Assembly (NCBI GenBank): GCA_022842685.1
Contig: JALHPC010000016.1
Span: forward strand, 1-58,500
Reading direction: 5' to 3'
Source of the DNA: Candidatus Kapaibacterium sp.
GTDB lineage: Bacteria > Bacteroidota > Ignavibacteria > Kapaibacteriales > Kapaibacteriaceae
DNA length: 58,500 nucleotides
Shown here: positions 27,339 through 36,273 of the stretch, piece after piece
Layout: every line of letters starts with the position of its first letter
Numbering within the stretch: position 1 is the first letter of the stretch
Made by a program: the position numbers and the translations under genes
Notes under the pieces: model-generated
What the model was told of the DNA's origin: nothing
Databases searched by the model: none
Seen by the model: only the letters and a program-made list of their open reading frames with translations

Positions 27339-27938
27339 TTAGGCGCTGCGGCGACGCTTACGGTAGAACCAAACGCCCACAAGAACCACAAGCACACCTG
27401 TAACAACCCAGCCATACGTTGAAAGCGTACCTTCGATGCTTCTCCAGTTGGCACCTAGCTGCTGACCCGCCACCAAGAGAAGGGCGTTCCATAAACCAGC
27501 ACTCACAGCGCAGTAGACGAACGTGCGAATTGCTGGCAGACGAACAACACCTGCGGCAAAGGCGATTACAGCGCGTGTGCCGGCCAGAAACCGATTCACC
27601 ACGATAATGAGGCCATGCCACCGGTCGAACCAGTGCTCCACTTTCTCCATGAGTGCGGCATCAAGGAATGGTACCCATGGTGATTCGACAATGGCCGGAC
27701 CAAAGCGCCTGCCAAGCCAATAGGCTGTTGCAAAGCCGCTGACACTTCCTGCCGTTGCTACAGCAAGAACGGGAACAAAGTCAAGCGAGCCAAGACCGAT
27801 GAGTGTGCCTATCAGCACGAGCAAAACGTCGCTGGGCGATGGGGGAAAGAGATTCTCAACCCAGGCGATAACAAAGGTGCAAGCGAACACTCCGAGAGGC
27901 GGAAGACTAAGCAGGATGTCGATGATTGACTCAAGCAT
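27339..27938 (-). CDS. DedA-family inner-membrane protein
   Basis: DedA (SNARE-associated/VTT) proteins move polyprenyl phosphate or phospholipid across the inner membrane. From ATG 27938 there are 199 residues with about five helices. Visible family motifs are FPPSPSDVLLVLIG (E/P-rich re-entrant loop) and RFLAGTRAVIAFAAGVVRLP (the R-F-x-P/A-G-x-R motif). The frame is open 25 codons further up, but that start would place non-hydrophobic sequence before the first helix. It converges on porV. Confidence 0.88.
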   Translation of the reverse strand: MLESIIDILLSLPPLGVFACTFVIAWVENLFPPSPSDVLLVLIGTLIGLGSLDFVPVLAVATAGSVSGFATAYWLGRRFGPAIVESPWVPFLDAALMEKVEHWFDRWHGLIIVVNRFLAGTRAVIAFAAGVVRLPAIRTFVYCAVSAGLWNALLLVAGQQLGANWRSIEGTLSTYGWVVTGVLVVLVGVWFYRKRRRSA

Positions 27939-27981
27939 AACATCGGGTTGATTGTGGATTGTTAGTAGATTGATGCAGCCC

Positions 27982-28010
27982 TTTGACGGACGTACGGATT
28001 CGTAGTTTTG
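27982..28010 (+). promoter_or_regulatory. promoter of the P5C dehydrogenase gene
   Basis: TAGTTTTG at 28003-28010 fits TAnnTTTG exactly. A TTTG at 27982-27985 lies 17 bases upstream, shorter than the usual 19-21. The gene ATG is 51 bases downstream. Confidence 0.5.
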
Positions 28011-28061
28011 CAAGTCTGTTCAAGATACTTCACCCAATCGACCCATTGCCTAGGATAGATC

Positions 28062-29612
28062 ATGAAAACGTTTGCCAACGAGGTATTCCTCGACTTTTCG
28101 AAACCAGCCATTGCGAAGAAACAACGGGCTGCTATTGCCGATATATCGAAGACTCTTGGTAAGGAGTATCCGAATCTGATTAGCGGTAAGAAGGTACGTA
28201 CCGATGCGAAGACGACATCGGTCTCGCCAGCAAACCCAGATGTCGTTGTAGGCGTGTTTCAGAAGTCAGGCGCAGCCGACGCCGACAAAGCGGTGAAAGC
28301 TGCCGCTAAGACATTTGAAACATGGAAAAACACCACGCCCAAGGAACGAGCGGCCTACCTGTTCAAGGCAGCGAATATCATTCGTCGACGCCGGCTGGAG
28401 ATTAATGCCTGGATGATTATCGAGGTAGGTAAGAACTACCTCGAGGCAGACGCTGACACCTGCGAAGCGATCGACTTCCTAGAGTTCTACGGTCGAGAGG
28501 CATTACGGTATGCTGAGAAGCAACCGATAACACCTGTTGCAGGTGAAGCCAACGAGATCTTTTACATCCCATTAGGTGTAGGTGTTGTGATTCCACCCTG
28601 GAACTTCCCCTTTGCTATTCTTGTGGGGATGACGTCGGCCGCCGTCGTAACAGGTAATACCGTTGTTCTAAAGCCCTCAAGCGAATCGCCCATGATGGGC
28701 TGGCTCTTTATGGAAATCCTCAAGGAAGCCGGACTGCCAGATGGTGTGGTCAACTTCTTGGTTGCATCGGGAGCCGAAGCCGGCGATGCACTTGTAAAGC
28801 ATCCACTCACGCGATTTGTGTCGTTTACGGGTTCTATGGAAGTAGGCCTCCATGTGAATCAACTTGCAAATACACCACAGCCGGGTCAGATTTGGATAAA
28901 GCGCGTGGTTGCGGAAATGGGTGGTAAGGATGCGATTATCGTGGATTCCGAGGCAGACGTCGACACAGCCGTTGCGGGCGTTGTGGCTGCCGCCTTCGGC
29001 TTTCAAGGCCAGAAGTGCTCGGCATGCTCACGCGCTATCGTCGACGAAGCGGTGTACGATGAGTTTGTTGCGAAGCTTAAGGTTGCCGTTGATGCCTTGC
29101 AAGACAAGATCGGCGACCCATCGACCGACATGCCATGCGGTCCTGTCGTATCGGCTCGCGCACAGAAGTCGATTCTTGGATACATCGATATCGGTAAGAA
29201 GGAAGGAAAGCTGATTTCCGGAGGTGCTAAGCATGAGTCACTGCCGGGCTATTACATTCGACCTACGGCAATTGTCAATGTTAAGCCAACAGCCCGCATC
29301 ATGCAGGAGGAGATCTTTGGACCCGTGCTGGCCGTCTGCAAGGCCAAGGATTTCGACCATGCACTGCAGATTGCAAACAATACGATGTTTGGGCTGACCG
29401 GAGCTGTGTATTCGCGTAACAAGGCCAAGCTTGCTCGAGCCCGCAATGAGTTTCACTGCGGTAATCTTTACCTAAACCGTAAGTGCACCGGTGCTCTTGT
29501 TGGTGCGCATCCCTTTGGTGGATTTAACATGTCCGGTACAGATTCGAAAGCCGGCGGGCGCGACTACTTGCTGTTGTTTATGCAGGCCAAAATGGTCAGC
29601 CGCAAGGTATAG
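28062..29612 (+). CDS. pruA: L-glutamate gamma-semialdehyde (1-pyrroline-5-carboxylate) dehydrogenase
   Basis: This NAD-dependent aldehyde dehydrogenase turns pyrroline-5-carboxylate into glutamate, the second step of proline breakdown. The 516 residues and the active-site segment FGFQGQKCSACSR match the RocA/PruA group well (catalytic Cys near residue 319), with the general base Glu in VAEMGGKDA and the cofactor loop FTGSMEVG. Proline dehydrogenase is not in the window. It has its own promoter and shows no truncation. Confidence 0.93.
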   Translation: MKTFANEVFLDFSKPAIAKKQRAAIADISKTLGKEYPNLISGKKVRTDAKTTSVSPANPDVVVGVFQKSGAADADKAVKAAAKTFETWKNTTPKERAAYLFKAANIIRRRRLEINAWMIIEVGKNYLEADADTCEAIDFLEFYGREALRYAEKQPITPVAGEANEIFYIPLGVGVVIPPWNFPFAILVGMTSAAVVTGNTVVLKPSSESPMMGWLFMEILKEAGLPDGVVNFLVASGAEAGDALVKHPLTRFVSFTGSMEVGLHVNQLANTPQPGQIWIKRVVAEMGGKDAIIVDSEADVDTAVAGVVAAAFGFQGQKCSACSRAIVDEAVYDEFVAKLKVAVDALQDKIGDPSTDMPCGPVVSARAQKSILGYIDIGKKEGKLISGGAKHESLPGYYIRPTAIVNVKPTARIMQEEIFGPVLAVCKAKDFDHALQIANNTMFGLTGAVYSRNKAKLARARNEFHCGNLYLNRKCTGALVGAHPFGGFNMSGTDSKAGGRDYLLLFMQAKMVSRKV

Positions 29613-29631
29613 GAGTTCCGGAGCGCTCGTC

Positions 29632-30201
29632 GTGGTTCCCGTGCCAGTCCTGATCGAGGGGACGCTGCGTCTTCAGCCGTTTTCGCTGGACGACGTGGAC
29701 GCCTATGCACATCACTTTGTTGACTACGAAGTTGTTCGTCATTTATCATCAAAAGTGCCATGGCCCTATCCATCGGATGGGGTTGCGGCGTTTTTCAATC
29801 ATGTGATGCCACTTCAGGGGCTGAGTCGATGGAGCTGGACGCTACGGCGCGAATCAGACCCTGACGTCATAATTGGCGCCATTGAGTTGTGGACGCCTGG
29901 GATTCCCGAGCATCGCGGATTTTGGTTAGGGCGTCCCTTTTGGGGCAATGGCTATATGACGCTGGCAGCGGACCTTGTAAATCGTTTTGCCTTCGAGCAA
30001 TTGGATGTTGATCGACTCGTTCTTTCCAACGCCCATGGTAATGATCGTTCTCGCCGAGTAAAGGAGCGTCAAGGTGCCAGGTTTATTGGGCTTCGACCGG
30101 CCTCGTTCGTCGATCCACGCTACAACCACGCCGAAATCTGGGAGATCACAAAAAGCGATTGGAGTACTTCGCCACGTCAAGTAAGGGGCACTGCAAGCTG
30201 A
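29632..30201 (+). CDS. GNAT-family N-acetyltransferase (RimJ/RimL type)
   Basis: A 189-residue acetyltransferase. It has the opening EGTLRLQPFSLDDVDAYA, the acetyl-CoA region FWLGRPFWGNGYMTLAADLVNRFAF, and the later VLSNAHGNDRSRRVKERQG, as in RimJ/RimL-type enzymes that acetylate proteins or small amines. The substrate is unknown. The start is GTG 29632, with GGAG 8 bases upstream; the frame is open through the end of pruA. Its stop is directly next to the stop of the opposite-strand OmpA gene. A copy of AAGGGGCA lies in its last codons. Confidence 0.82.
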   Translation: MVPVPVLIEGTLRLQPFSLDDVDAYAHHFVDYEVVRHLSSKVPWPYPSDGVAAFFNHVMPLQGLSRWSWTLRRESDPDVIIGAIELWTPGIPEHRGFWLGRPFWGNGYMTLAADLVNRFAFEQLDVDRLVLSNAHGNDRSRRVKERQGARFIGLRPASFVDPRYNHAEIWEITKSDWSTSPRQVRGTAS

Positions 30202-32454
30202 CTAGATCGACACCACTGTGAACTCGACACGCCGATTTTTCTGACGGTCTGTATCTGTTGTGCCCTTACTCTTAGGGCGCGACTTCCCGTATCCGGCCGC
30301 CTTGAGTCGGGCGGTCGCAATACCAGATTCCACTAGGTAGGCCAGCACCGCTTGTGCCCGAGCCATTGATAGCTGCTGATTATGCGCTTCGCTGCCTCGG
30401 TCGTCTGTATGTCCGCCGATTTCCACGCGGAGATTAGGCTGTTGCTTCATGAGGTCGACAATACGGATGAGCTCGGCACGGCTCTCCGGACGCAGCTCCG
30501 CTGCATCTGAATCGAAGAAGATATTGTTCAAGCGAATCGTCGCGCCAGCGGCAATCGGTTCAAGCTCCAGGTCGCGCTCCACGACGGTGTAGGCACGTAA
30601 TGTGTCTATCAACAGGTGATCGCTGATGGGCAAGTACCCTGGGTGCGACACATGCATTCCATAGGAACGACCACCGGGTAACACAAGCGAGTACTTGCCA
30701 GACTGTGGATCGCTGATGGCCGATCCCAAGCCCTCGGATGTGCGCAGGTCGGCGTACTGAATGGACGTTGAAATCGGCGTCTTTGTCCTAGCATCAAGAA
30801 CTCGCCCCGTGAACACGACAACGGGGTCGGGAAGTAATGTCCGAGTTACTGAGTCCTGCGGTAGGGTAAGTCGGGCAATTCCATTCTGGCCATTGACCGT
30901 GGTGTTCATGTAGGCATATCTGCCAGATGGATGAATCGTGAAGTACGTATCCCAGTTTGGTGTGTTCACATATCGACCAAGATTGGTTCGAGGCGTCCAC
31001 CGCGTCCACGTTCCATCCATGCGTTTCGAGACGAACACATCATTATCGCCATAGCCGTCTTGCGCTAGGTTGCTTGAGAAGTACAATGTCTTGCCGTCGG
31101 CGGCAAGGTATGGCGTGCTTTCGTCGGAAGCTGAGTTTACATCGGGGCCCATGTTTTCTGGCCGCGAGTACGACCCGTCTGGACGTCGGAACGAAACGTA
31201 GAGGTCCTTACCGCCGTAGGTTTCGCCGGGACGTTCAGCTGTAAGAATGAGCACCGATCGATCAGGCGATGCCGTTTCTTCGCGAGTTGTCGACGCGTTT
31301 GCGTAGGCCTCGATGGTCACGTTCTGCGGGAGCGACCATCCATCGACGGTGCGGCGTGTACTCGACATTCCTGCCGTCGTAGGACGTCCGTCAGGCAAGT
31401 AACGTCCCCAAAGAAACACCTCGTTCCCATCTTGCGATACAGCCGTCACGCTATTGGCTCCGTTGTTGTTAATTGGTCGGCCGAGAAGTTCTGCGGCAGT
31501 CCATGTAGAATCCGTGAGTGCCTTTGCAAATGCTACATCATCATCGGCTTGATGTCGGGGGTTCTGCACGAGGAATATCTCAGCTCCATTTGGAGCAATC
31601 ACAGGATAGCGCGAGAAGGGCCGATTGTTCAGTTCTGGAACGATCAAACGTGTTGTTCCTCGAAAGGCACCTTCAACATCGGGGATTGCCCTGCGACCAT
31701 AGTCAACAGACACCGAGTGGAATCGACCAAAGCTTGAGGACAGTCCAAACAGGGCAAGGGACTGTATGCCACCGTCGAGTGGGGAGAACGTACGATCACG
31801 GGGCCATCGTTCAACCTGCGTACCATTAATCGTCAGCGTCACCGTTTGCGCCGTTAGGTCAACCGTCATCGTGTTCAGTGCCCCTTGATCAGCTACAAAC
31901 GGTTGGGGGCGTGTATCGTTCATATTGGCACCCACGCGCTGAATCGACTGCGTGTAGTTATCGAATCTGGAGTTGAGCAGGACGGTGTGACGGCGCGTAG
32001 GTGTTAGGCCAAATAGGTACTGATGTGATGGCGTTACAATTGCGAATCCAATTGCGGCGCGTGCGTCACCCGAGTCGACTGCGAAGCGAGCTGTTATGCT
32101 CAATGGAAGGGCGGCATCAACGGGCTCGACAAGGTTGTGCCACGACAGAGCGCCACGCGGAACGCTAATGACCATACTTGAGTCGCGATAGACTGGTCCT
32201 TCAATAGGACCTTGAGACGCTGCAGCCCATTCGTGGGCTTGGTGAAGAAAGACGGTAGTGTGGCGTACACGACCGTTTCCGAGCGAGGTAACTGACGTGG
32301 TTGGAGGCAGTGGTGCCGGCGGTGTAGGAGCCGTTGCCAGCTTACGCGATGAAGCGCGCTTCTGTGCAGCCAACGGTGCATGTATGGTGGGCACCAGAAG
32401 CGCCGCAGCAAGAATCAATCGAAGTGAGTGAAACACGAGGAAGCGATGGGTCAT
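30202..32454 (-). CDS. OmpA-family protein with PD40 propeller (PorE-like layout)
   Basis: The 750 residues from ATG 32454 start with a signal peptide (to about APLAAQ). The order is a concanavalin/LamG-like region (about 60-230), PD40/WD40-like propeller repeats (about 285-520, for example TLYFSSN and [12 protein letters not shown]), a carboxypeptidase-regulatory-like domain (about 546-625) and an OmpA peptidoglycan-binding domain (about 640-750; [27 protein letters not shown]). The last three match the layout of the T9SS component PorE, which links the secretion ring to peptidoglycan, but the usual TPR start is replaced and no lipobox is seen. A T9SS role is inferred. Confidence 0.82.
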   Translation of the reverse strand: MTHRFLVFHSLRLILAAALLVPTIHAPLAAQKRASSRKLATAPTPPAPLPPTTSVTSLGNGRVRHTTVFLHQAHEWAAASQGPIEGPVYRDSSMVISVPRGALSWHNLVEPVDAALPLSITARFAVDSGDARAAIGFAIVTPSHQYLFGLTPTRRHTVLLNSRFDNYTQSIQRVGANMNDTRPQPFVADQGALNTMTVDLTAQTVTLTINGTQVERWPRDRTFSPLDGGIQSLALFGLSSSFGRFHSVSVDYGRRAIPDVEGAFRGTTRLIVPELNNRPFSRYPVIAPNGAEIFLVQNPRHQADDDVAFAKALTDSTWTAAELLGRPINNNGANSVTAVSQDGNEVFLWGRYLPDGRPTTAGMSSTRRTVDGWSLPQNVTIEAYANASTTREETASPDRSVLILTAERPGETYGGKDLYVSFRRPDGSYSRPENMGPDVNSASDESTPYLAADGKTLYFSSNLAQDGYGDNDVFVSKRMDGTWTRWTPRTNLGRYVNTPNWDTYFTIHPSGRYAYMNTTVNGQNGIARLTLPQDSVTRTLLPDPVVVFTGRVLDARTKTPISTSIQYADLRTSEGLGSAISDPQSGKYSLVLPGGRSYGMHVSHPGYLPISDHLLIDTLRAYTVVERDLELEPIAAGATIRLNNIFFDSDAAELRPESRAELIRIVDLMKQQPNLRVEIGGHTDDRGSEAHNQQLSMARAQAVLAYLVESGIATARLKAAGYGKSRPKSKGTTDTDRQKNRRVEFTVVSI

Positions 32455-32507
32455 GAACGGCATGTTACGAAACGTTTTGTAAAACGGCACACAATAACGT
32501 TTCAGGA

Positions 32508-32538
32508 TTGGATATCATGCCAAAATCCCGTAACTTTG
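32508..32538 (+). promoter_or_regulatory. promoter of rplS
   Basis: TTG at 32508-32510, 20 bases, then TAACTTTG at 32531-32538: a full match to the Bacteroidota promoter. The rplS ATG is 27 bases downstream, with GGAG at 32556-32559. Confidence 0.75.
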
Positions 32539-32565
32539 TTGTCTGTACTGAAACGGAGCATCCCA

Positions 32566-32949
32566 ATGAACCCCATCATCCGCCGAATCGAAGAGCAAGC
32601 AGCAGCAGAGGCCTTCGAGTTCCGCAAGACAAAGGCCGGAGAGGCCTCACCTGAAATCCCTGACTTCCGTCCGGGCGATACTGTCAAGATTGCCGTTCGC
32701 GTTGTGGAAGGCGACAAGGAGCGTATCCAGAACTTTCAAGGCGTGGTTATCGCCCGCCGTGGTTCGGGTATGAACGAAACGTTCCGTGTGCGCAAGACTT
32801 CCAACGGCGTTGGCGTAGAGCGTATCTTTCCAATCCACTCGCCAACCATTCAAAGCCTGACGGTTCTGAAGTCCGGTTCGGTACGTCGCGCAAAGCTGTA
32901 CTACCTGCGTGGTATGTCGGACAAGAAGATCCGCCAGAAGCTGTCGTAA
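32566..32949 (+). CDS. rplS: 50S ribosomal protein L19
   Basis: L19 sits at the interface of the ribosomal subunits. The 127 residues hold the family pattern: [35 protein letters not shown] in parts, [14 protein letters not shown], and [10 protein letters not shown] near the end. ATG 32566 is used, with GGAG upstream and a strong promoter; an in-frame upstream extension would run into the divergent gene. It is monocistronic here, with its own terminator, and is not joined to rimM-trmD as in many bacteria. Confidence 0.97.
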   Translation: MNPIIRRIEEQAAAEAFEFRKTKAGEASPEIPDFRPGDTVKIAVRVVEGDKERIQNFQGVVIARRGSGMNETFRVRKTSNGVGVERIFPIHSPTIQSLTVLKSGSVRRAKLYYLRGMSDKKIRQKLS

Positions 32950-32974
32950 GACGCACGTTTCCAAGCAAACCAAT

Positions 32975-32999
32975 CAAACCCCACCATGCGTGGGGTTTG
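32975..32999 (+). terminator. terminator after rplS
   Basis: CAAACCCCAC pairs with GTGGGGTTTG around loop CATGC (10 bp), followed by TTCGTTT. Confidence 0.85.
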
Positions 33000-33033
33000 T
33001 TCGTTTAGGGGGCCCTCCTAGTTGTTCTGCTGG

Positions 33034-33041
33034 TATTTTTG
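33034..33041 (+). promoter_or_regulatory. -7 box directly before cinA
   Basis: TATTTTTG fits TAnnTTTG and ends 4 bases before the cinA ATG, so transcription would begin at or beside the start codon. No TTG is found at the expected -33 place. Confidence 0.45.
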
Positions 33042-33045
33042 CCGC

Positions 33046-34293
33046 ATGAACGTGACCATACTCACGGTAGGCGATGAGATCCTGATAGGCCAGATCGTCA
33101 ATACCAATGCCGCTTGGCTTTCTTCCTCCGTTGCTTCGATAGGGGGCATCGTTGTTGAGCACGTGACGTGCGGCGACGATGACGAGGCAATCATCACCGA
33201 ACTCGACAGGTTGTCGTTGATATCCGATGCCGTATTGATTACCGGTGGTTTAGGGCCAACGCACGACGATCGCACGAAGGATGTACTGTGCCGTTGGTAC
33301 AACGATACGTTGGTGGAGCACGAGCCCACCGTTCGTGCTCTCGAGGCGATGCTTGCTCGACGAGGTGCCACGCTATCGGATCGTAACCGCGGTCAAGCGT
33401 TGGTGCCATCGACGTGTATCGTGATTCCCAACGACCTTGGCACTGCGCCAGGTATGATGTTTGTTGGAGATGGTCCACTGGTTGTTTCAATGCCCGGTGT
33501 TCCATCCGAAATGAAGGCCATGATGTTGAATCATGTTTTGCCTGACCTGCGACAACGCATTGAACAACAGGCGATGCCCACCTGGGAATACCGTACGTTG
33601 ATTACCACGGGAATCACCGAGGCCGCCCTTGCAGACCGCTTGGAGCCGCTCGACGACATTGTTGGTGCCGATACGGCGTTAGCCTTCTTGCCAAGCACGC
33701 AGGGCGTGCGACTGCGGATGGGGGCTCGCGCGCTCCACGCTGCGGCGCGCCAGCAAATGCTGGATGCCAATGAGCAGCGGATTCGCGTTCGTGCCGGCGA
33801 CGGCATCGTGGTAGCCAGCAGCGACGTTCCGTTAAGTCACGAAGTCGTTCGCCGTTGCCGAGAAGTTGATCATACGATAGCTGTTGCTGAGTCATGCACT
33901 GGCGGCATGCTTGGTGCCGCTCTTACGGCCATTCCGGGTAGTAGTGCTGTGTTTATGGGTGGCATGCTAACGTACAGCAATGCTTCGAAGGTTGCCCTGC
34001 TCGGCGTCGATGCCAACGACATCGAAGAGCACGGCGCGGTAAGCGATGTTGTAGCCAAAGAGATGGCCCAAGGCGCGCGCAGAGCGTTGAATACAACGTG
34101 GGGCATAGGCATAACCGGCGTTGCCGGTCCCGATGGCGGCTCAGACGAAAAGCCAGTAGGAACCGTATGGATAGCGCTGGCAGGACCCATTGGCGTCATG
34201 GCGCGCCGATATGTGTTTGGCCTAGACAGGCAGATCAACCGCGAGCGTAGCGTGGCTGCTGCCCTTGGGTTGTTGCTAAAGGAGCTATCATGA
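33046..34293 (+). CDS. cinA: CinA-family protein (nicotinamide mononucleotide deamidase domain)
   Basis: The protein has two domains in 415 residues. The N-terminal MoaB/MogA-like domain begins VTILTVGDEILIGQIVNTN and contains ITGGLGPTHDDRT. The C-terminal domain (about 260-415), with AESCTGGMLGAAL and GVAGPDGG, is the PncC type that deamidates NMN in pyridine nucleotide salvage. ATG 33046 agrees with the family start; an upstream in-frame start would sit in the promoter. It overlaps tsaD by 4 bases. Confidence 0.93.
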   Translation: MNVTILTVGDEILIGQIVNTNAAWLSSSVASIGGIVVEHVTCGDDDEAIITELDRLSLISDAVLITGGLGPTHDDRTKDVLCRWYNDTLVEHEPTVRALEAMLARRGATLSDRNRGQALVPSTCIVIPNDLGTAPGMMFVGDGPLVVSMPGVPSEMKAMMLNHVLPDLRQRIEQQAMPTWEYRTLITTGITEAALADRLEPLDDIVGADTALAFLPSTQGVRLRMGARALHAAARQQMLDANEQRIRVRAGDGIVVASSDVPLSHEVVRRCREVDHTIAVAESCTGGMLGAALTAIPGSSAVFMGGMLTYSNASKVALLGVDANDIEEHGAVSDVVAKEMAQGARRALNTTWGIGITGVAGPDGGSDEKPVGTVWIALAGPIGVMARRYVFGLDRQINRERSVAAALGLLLKELS

Positions 34294-35282
34294 CGATCCT
34301 TGCCATCGAAAGCTCATGCGACGATACTGCCGTGGCCATTGTTCGTAACGGCACGGTATTGAGCAGTGTTGTTTCGTCGCAGCCCATTCATAACTCATAC
34401 GGTGGCATCGTGCCCGAGCTAGCGTCGAGGGAGCACGTCAAGGCCATATCACCGCTCACGACAGTTGCCCTTGCCGACGCAGGATGCACCATGCAGAACG
34501 TCGATGCCATTGCTGTTACCACCGGGCCGGGCTTGGCAGGGTCGCTCGTAGTAGGCCTGAACTTTGCCAAGGGTCTTGCGCTTGCGCATTCAGTGCCCCT
34601 TATTCCAGTGCATCATATCGAGGCACATATTTACTCGGCTTTTTTGGAACATCAAGATGTGCCCTTTCCTAGTGTTGGCTTGGTGGTAAGTGGTGGACAC
34701 ACTGCCATTATCGCGGTCGAAGATATGGCAACGTATAGGATGTTAGGCAGTACGCGCGACGACGCAGCAGGTGAGGCGTTTGACAAGGTTGCCAAAATGC
34801 TAGGACTTGGATATCCTGGCGGACCACATATCGACAGACTTGCAGCCAACGGAAATCCACATGCTATCGAGTTTCCCAGAGGAATGAGGGTTTCTAATAC
34901 CCTTGATATGTCGTTTAGCGGACTCAAAACAGCCGTTCGGACATATCTTCAAAGCGGATTAAAGCACTCCATCGAGGATGTTTGTGCGAGTGTACAAACT
35001 GCAATCGTTGATGTGTTGATAGATCGAACTATGCGTGCCGTTGAAGAAATCGGTGCTTTATCCGTTACCATTTCGGGTGGCGTTTCGGCAAACAGCGAAC
35101 TACGACGACGGCTTACTGAGGAATGTCAACGGCGGAGTATTCGCATCGCCATTCCAAGCTTGCAGTATAGCATAGACAATGCGGCCATGATTGGGTTCTT
35201 AGCGGGCGTGCGTTGTGCTGTAGAACAAGAGAAGCCATCGGATTGGCGCACTGTTACGGTAAATCCCAACCCGATTCGTTAG
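34290..35282 (+). CDS. tsaD: tRNA N6-adenosine threonylcarbamoyltransferase
   Basis: TsaD moves threonylcarbamoyl to A37 of tRNAs that read ANN codons, with TsaB and TsaE. The 330 residues start with IESSCDDTA and contain the metal-binding HHIEAHIYS (His near 110 and 114), VSGGHTAI, DDAAGEAFDKVAKMLGLGYPGGP in the nucleotide site, and SGGVSANSELR. It is complete and overlaps cinA. Confidence 0.96.
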   Translation: MTILAIESSCDDTAVAIVRNGTVLSSVVSSQPIHNSYGGIVPELASREHVKAISPLTTVALADAGCTMQNVDAIAVTTGPGLAGSLVVGLNFAKGLALAHSVPLIPVHHIEAHIYSAFLEHQDVPFPSVGLVVSGGHTAIIAVEDMATYRMLGSTRDDAAGEAFDKVAKMLGLGYPGGPHIDRLAANGNPHAIEFPRGMRVSNTLDMSFSGLKTAVRTYLQSGLKHSIEDVCASVQTAIVDVLIDRTMRAVEEIGALSVTISGGVSANSELRRRLTEECQRRSIRIAIPSLQYSIDNAAMIGFLAGVRCAVEQEKPSDWRTVTVNPNPIR

Positions 35283-35293
35283 ACAGATCAGCA

Positions 35294-36169
35294 ATGAATC
35301 GGAAAACCTTTTTGAGAACGCTCGCAATGGGAACACTGGGATTACAACATCTGGAAGCATTGGCGAACGCTATCCCTGTTGATAGCAAGGAAATGCCTGT
35401 TGTATTTGCTGGGCATGGTTCGCCAATGAACGGGATCGAGGACAACCCCTTTAGCCGCACGTGGGCTGGCCTGGCGAAGTCTATGCCTGTGCCCGAAGCA
35501 GTTGTGGTTGTATCAGCGCATTGGCTAACGAGGGGAACGTGGGTGACGGCAATGGAGAAGCCGCGCACGATTCATGATTTTTCGGGATTTCCGCCCCAGC
35601 TATCCGCAGTGCAATATCCGGCGCCAGGCAGTCCTCGCTTGGCTCGTGACATAGTAAAAGGGGCATCGACTCTACCGATTCAATTAGATCATGAGTGGGG
35701 GCTCGACCACGGCACATGGTCGGTTATTCGCTGGATGTATCCCAAGGCCAATATACCTGTACTTCAGGTGAGTCTCGATTTGAAGAACACGGAACAGCAG
35801 CACTATGAGTTAGGCCAAGCGCTAGCAACATTGCGCAAGCGAAGGGTGCTTATTATTGGCAGCGGCAATATGGTGCACAATCTGCGGATGGTAGCGTGGG
35901 ATAGACTGCAGGACCCTGAATTCGGTTTTGACTGGGCCCACGATATGAATACGCTCTTCAAGGACAAGATTAGCAAGCAGGACCACAAGGCATTAATCAA
36001 CTACCGCGCATTATCCAAGGCGGCAATGCTGGCCATACCTACGCACGACCATTATTGGCCATTACTTGCTACGCTTGGCGCAACACATTCTGGCGACACT
36101 ATCCGATTTTTTAACGACAAAGCCGTAGGCGGTTCGCTAACGATGACGGGCGTAGTATTTGGTGGATAG
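35294..36169 (+). CDS. extradiol dioxygenase of the LigB/DODA (YgiD) family
   Basis: A 291-residue protein. Metal ligands of the DODA group are visible: His in FAGHGSPMNG, His in VVSAHWLTRG, His in GSGNMVHNLR, and PTHDHYWPLL near the end. YgiD of E. coli is a zinc 4,5-DOPA dioxygenase in vitro; the natural substrate is unknown. The first 27 residues look like an export signal (FLRTLAMGTLGL...ALANA), which is unusual for this usually cytosolic enzyme. ATG 35294 is 11 bases after tsaD, so it may share that transcript. Confidence 0.87.
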   Translation: MNRKTFLRTLAMGTLGLQHLEALANAIPVDSKEMPVVFAGHGSPMNGIEDNPFSRTWAGLAKSMPVPEAVVVVSAHWLTRGTWVTAMEKPRTIHDFSGFPPQLSAVQYPAPGSPRLARDIVKGASTLPIQLDHEWGLDHGTWSVIRWMYPKANIPVLQVSLDLKNTEQQHYELGQALATLRKRRVLIIGSGNMVHNLRMVAWDRLQDPEFGFDWAHDMNTLFKDKISKQDHKALINYRALSKAAMLAIPTHDHYWPLLATLGATHSGDTIRFFNDKAVGGSLTMTGVVFGG

Positions 36170-36273
36170 GGTCTAGACCACTTCAGCGCAAATCGTCTGG
36201 CGCTTCGTGGAATTGTACTTCGACTACATGGTCTCAAATTGGGGAGTGTTTCAGTAACGAAGCCTGAAACGTA

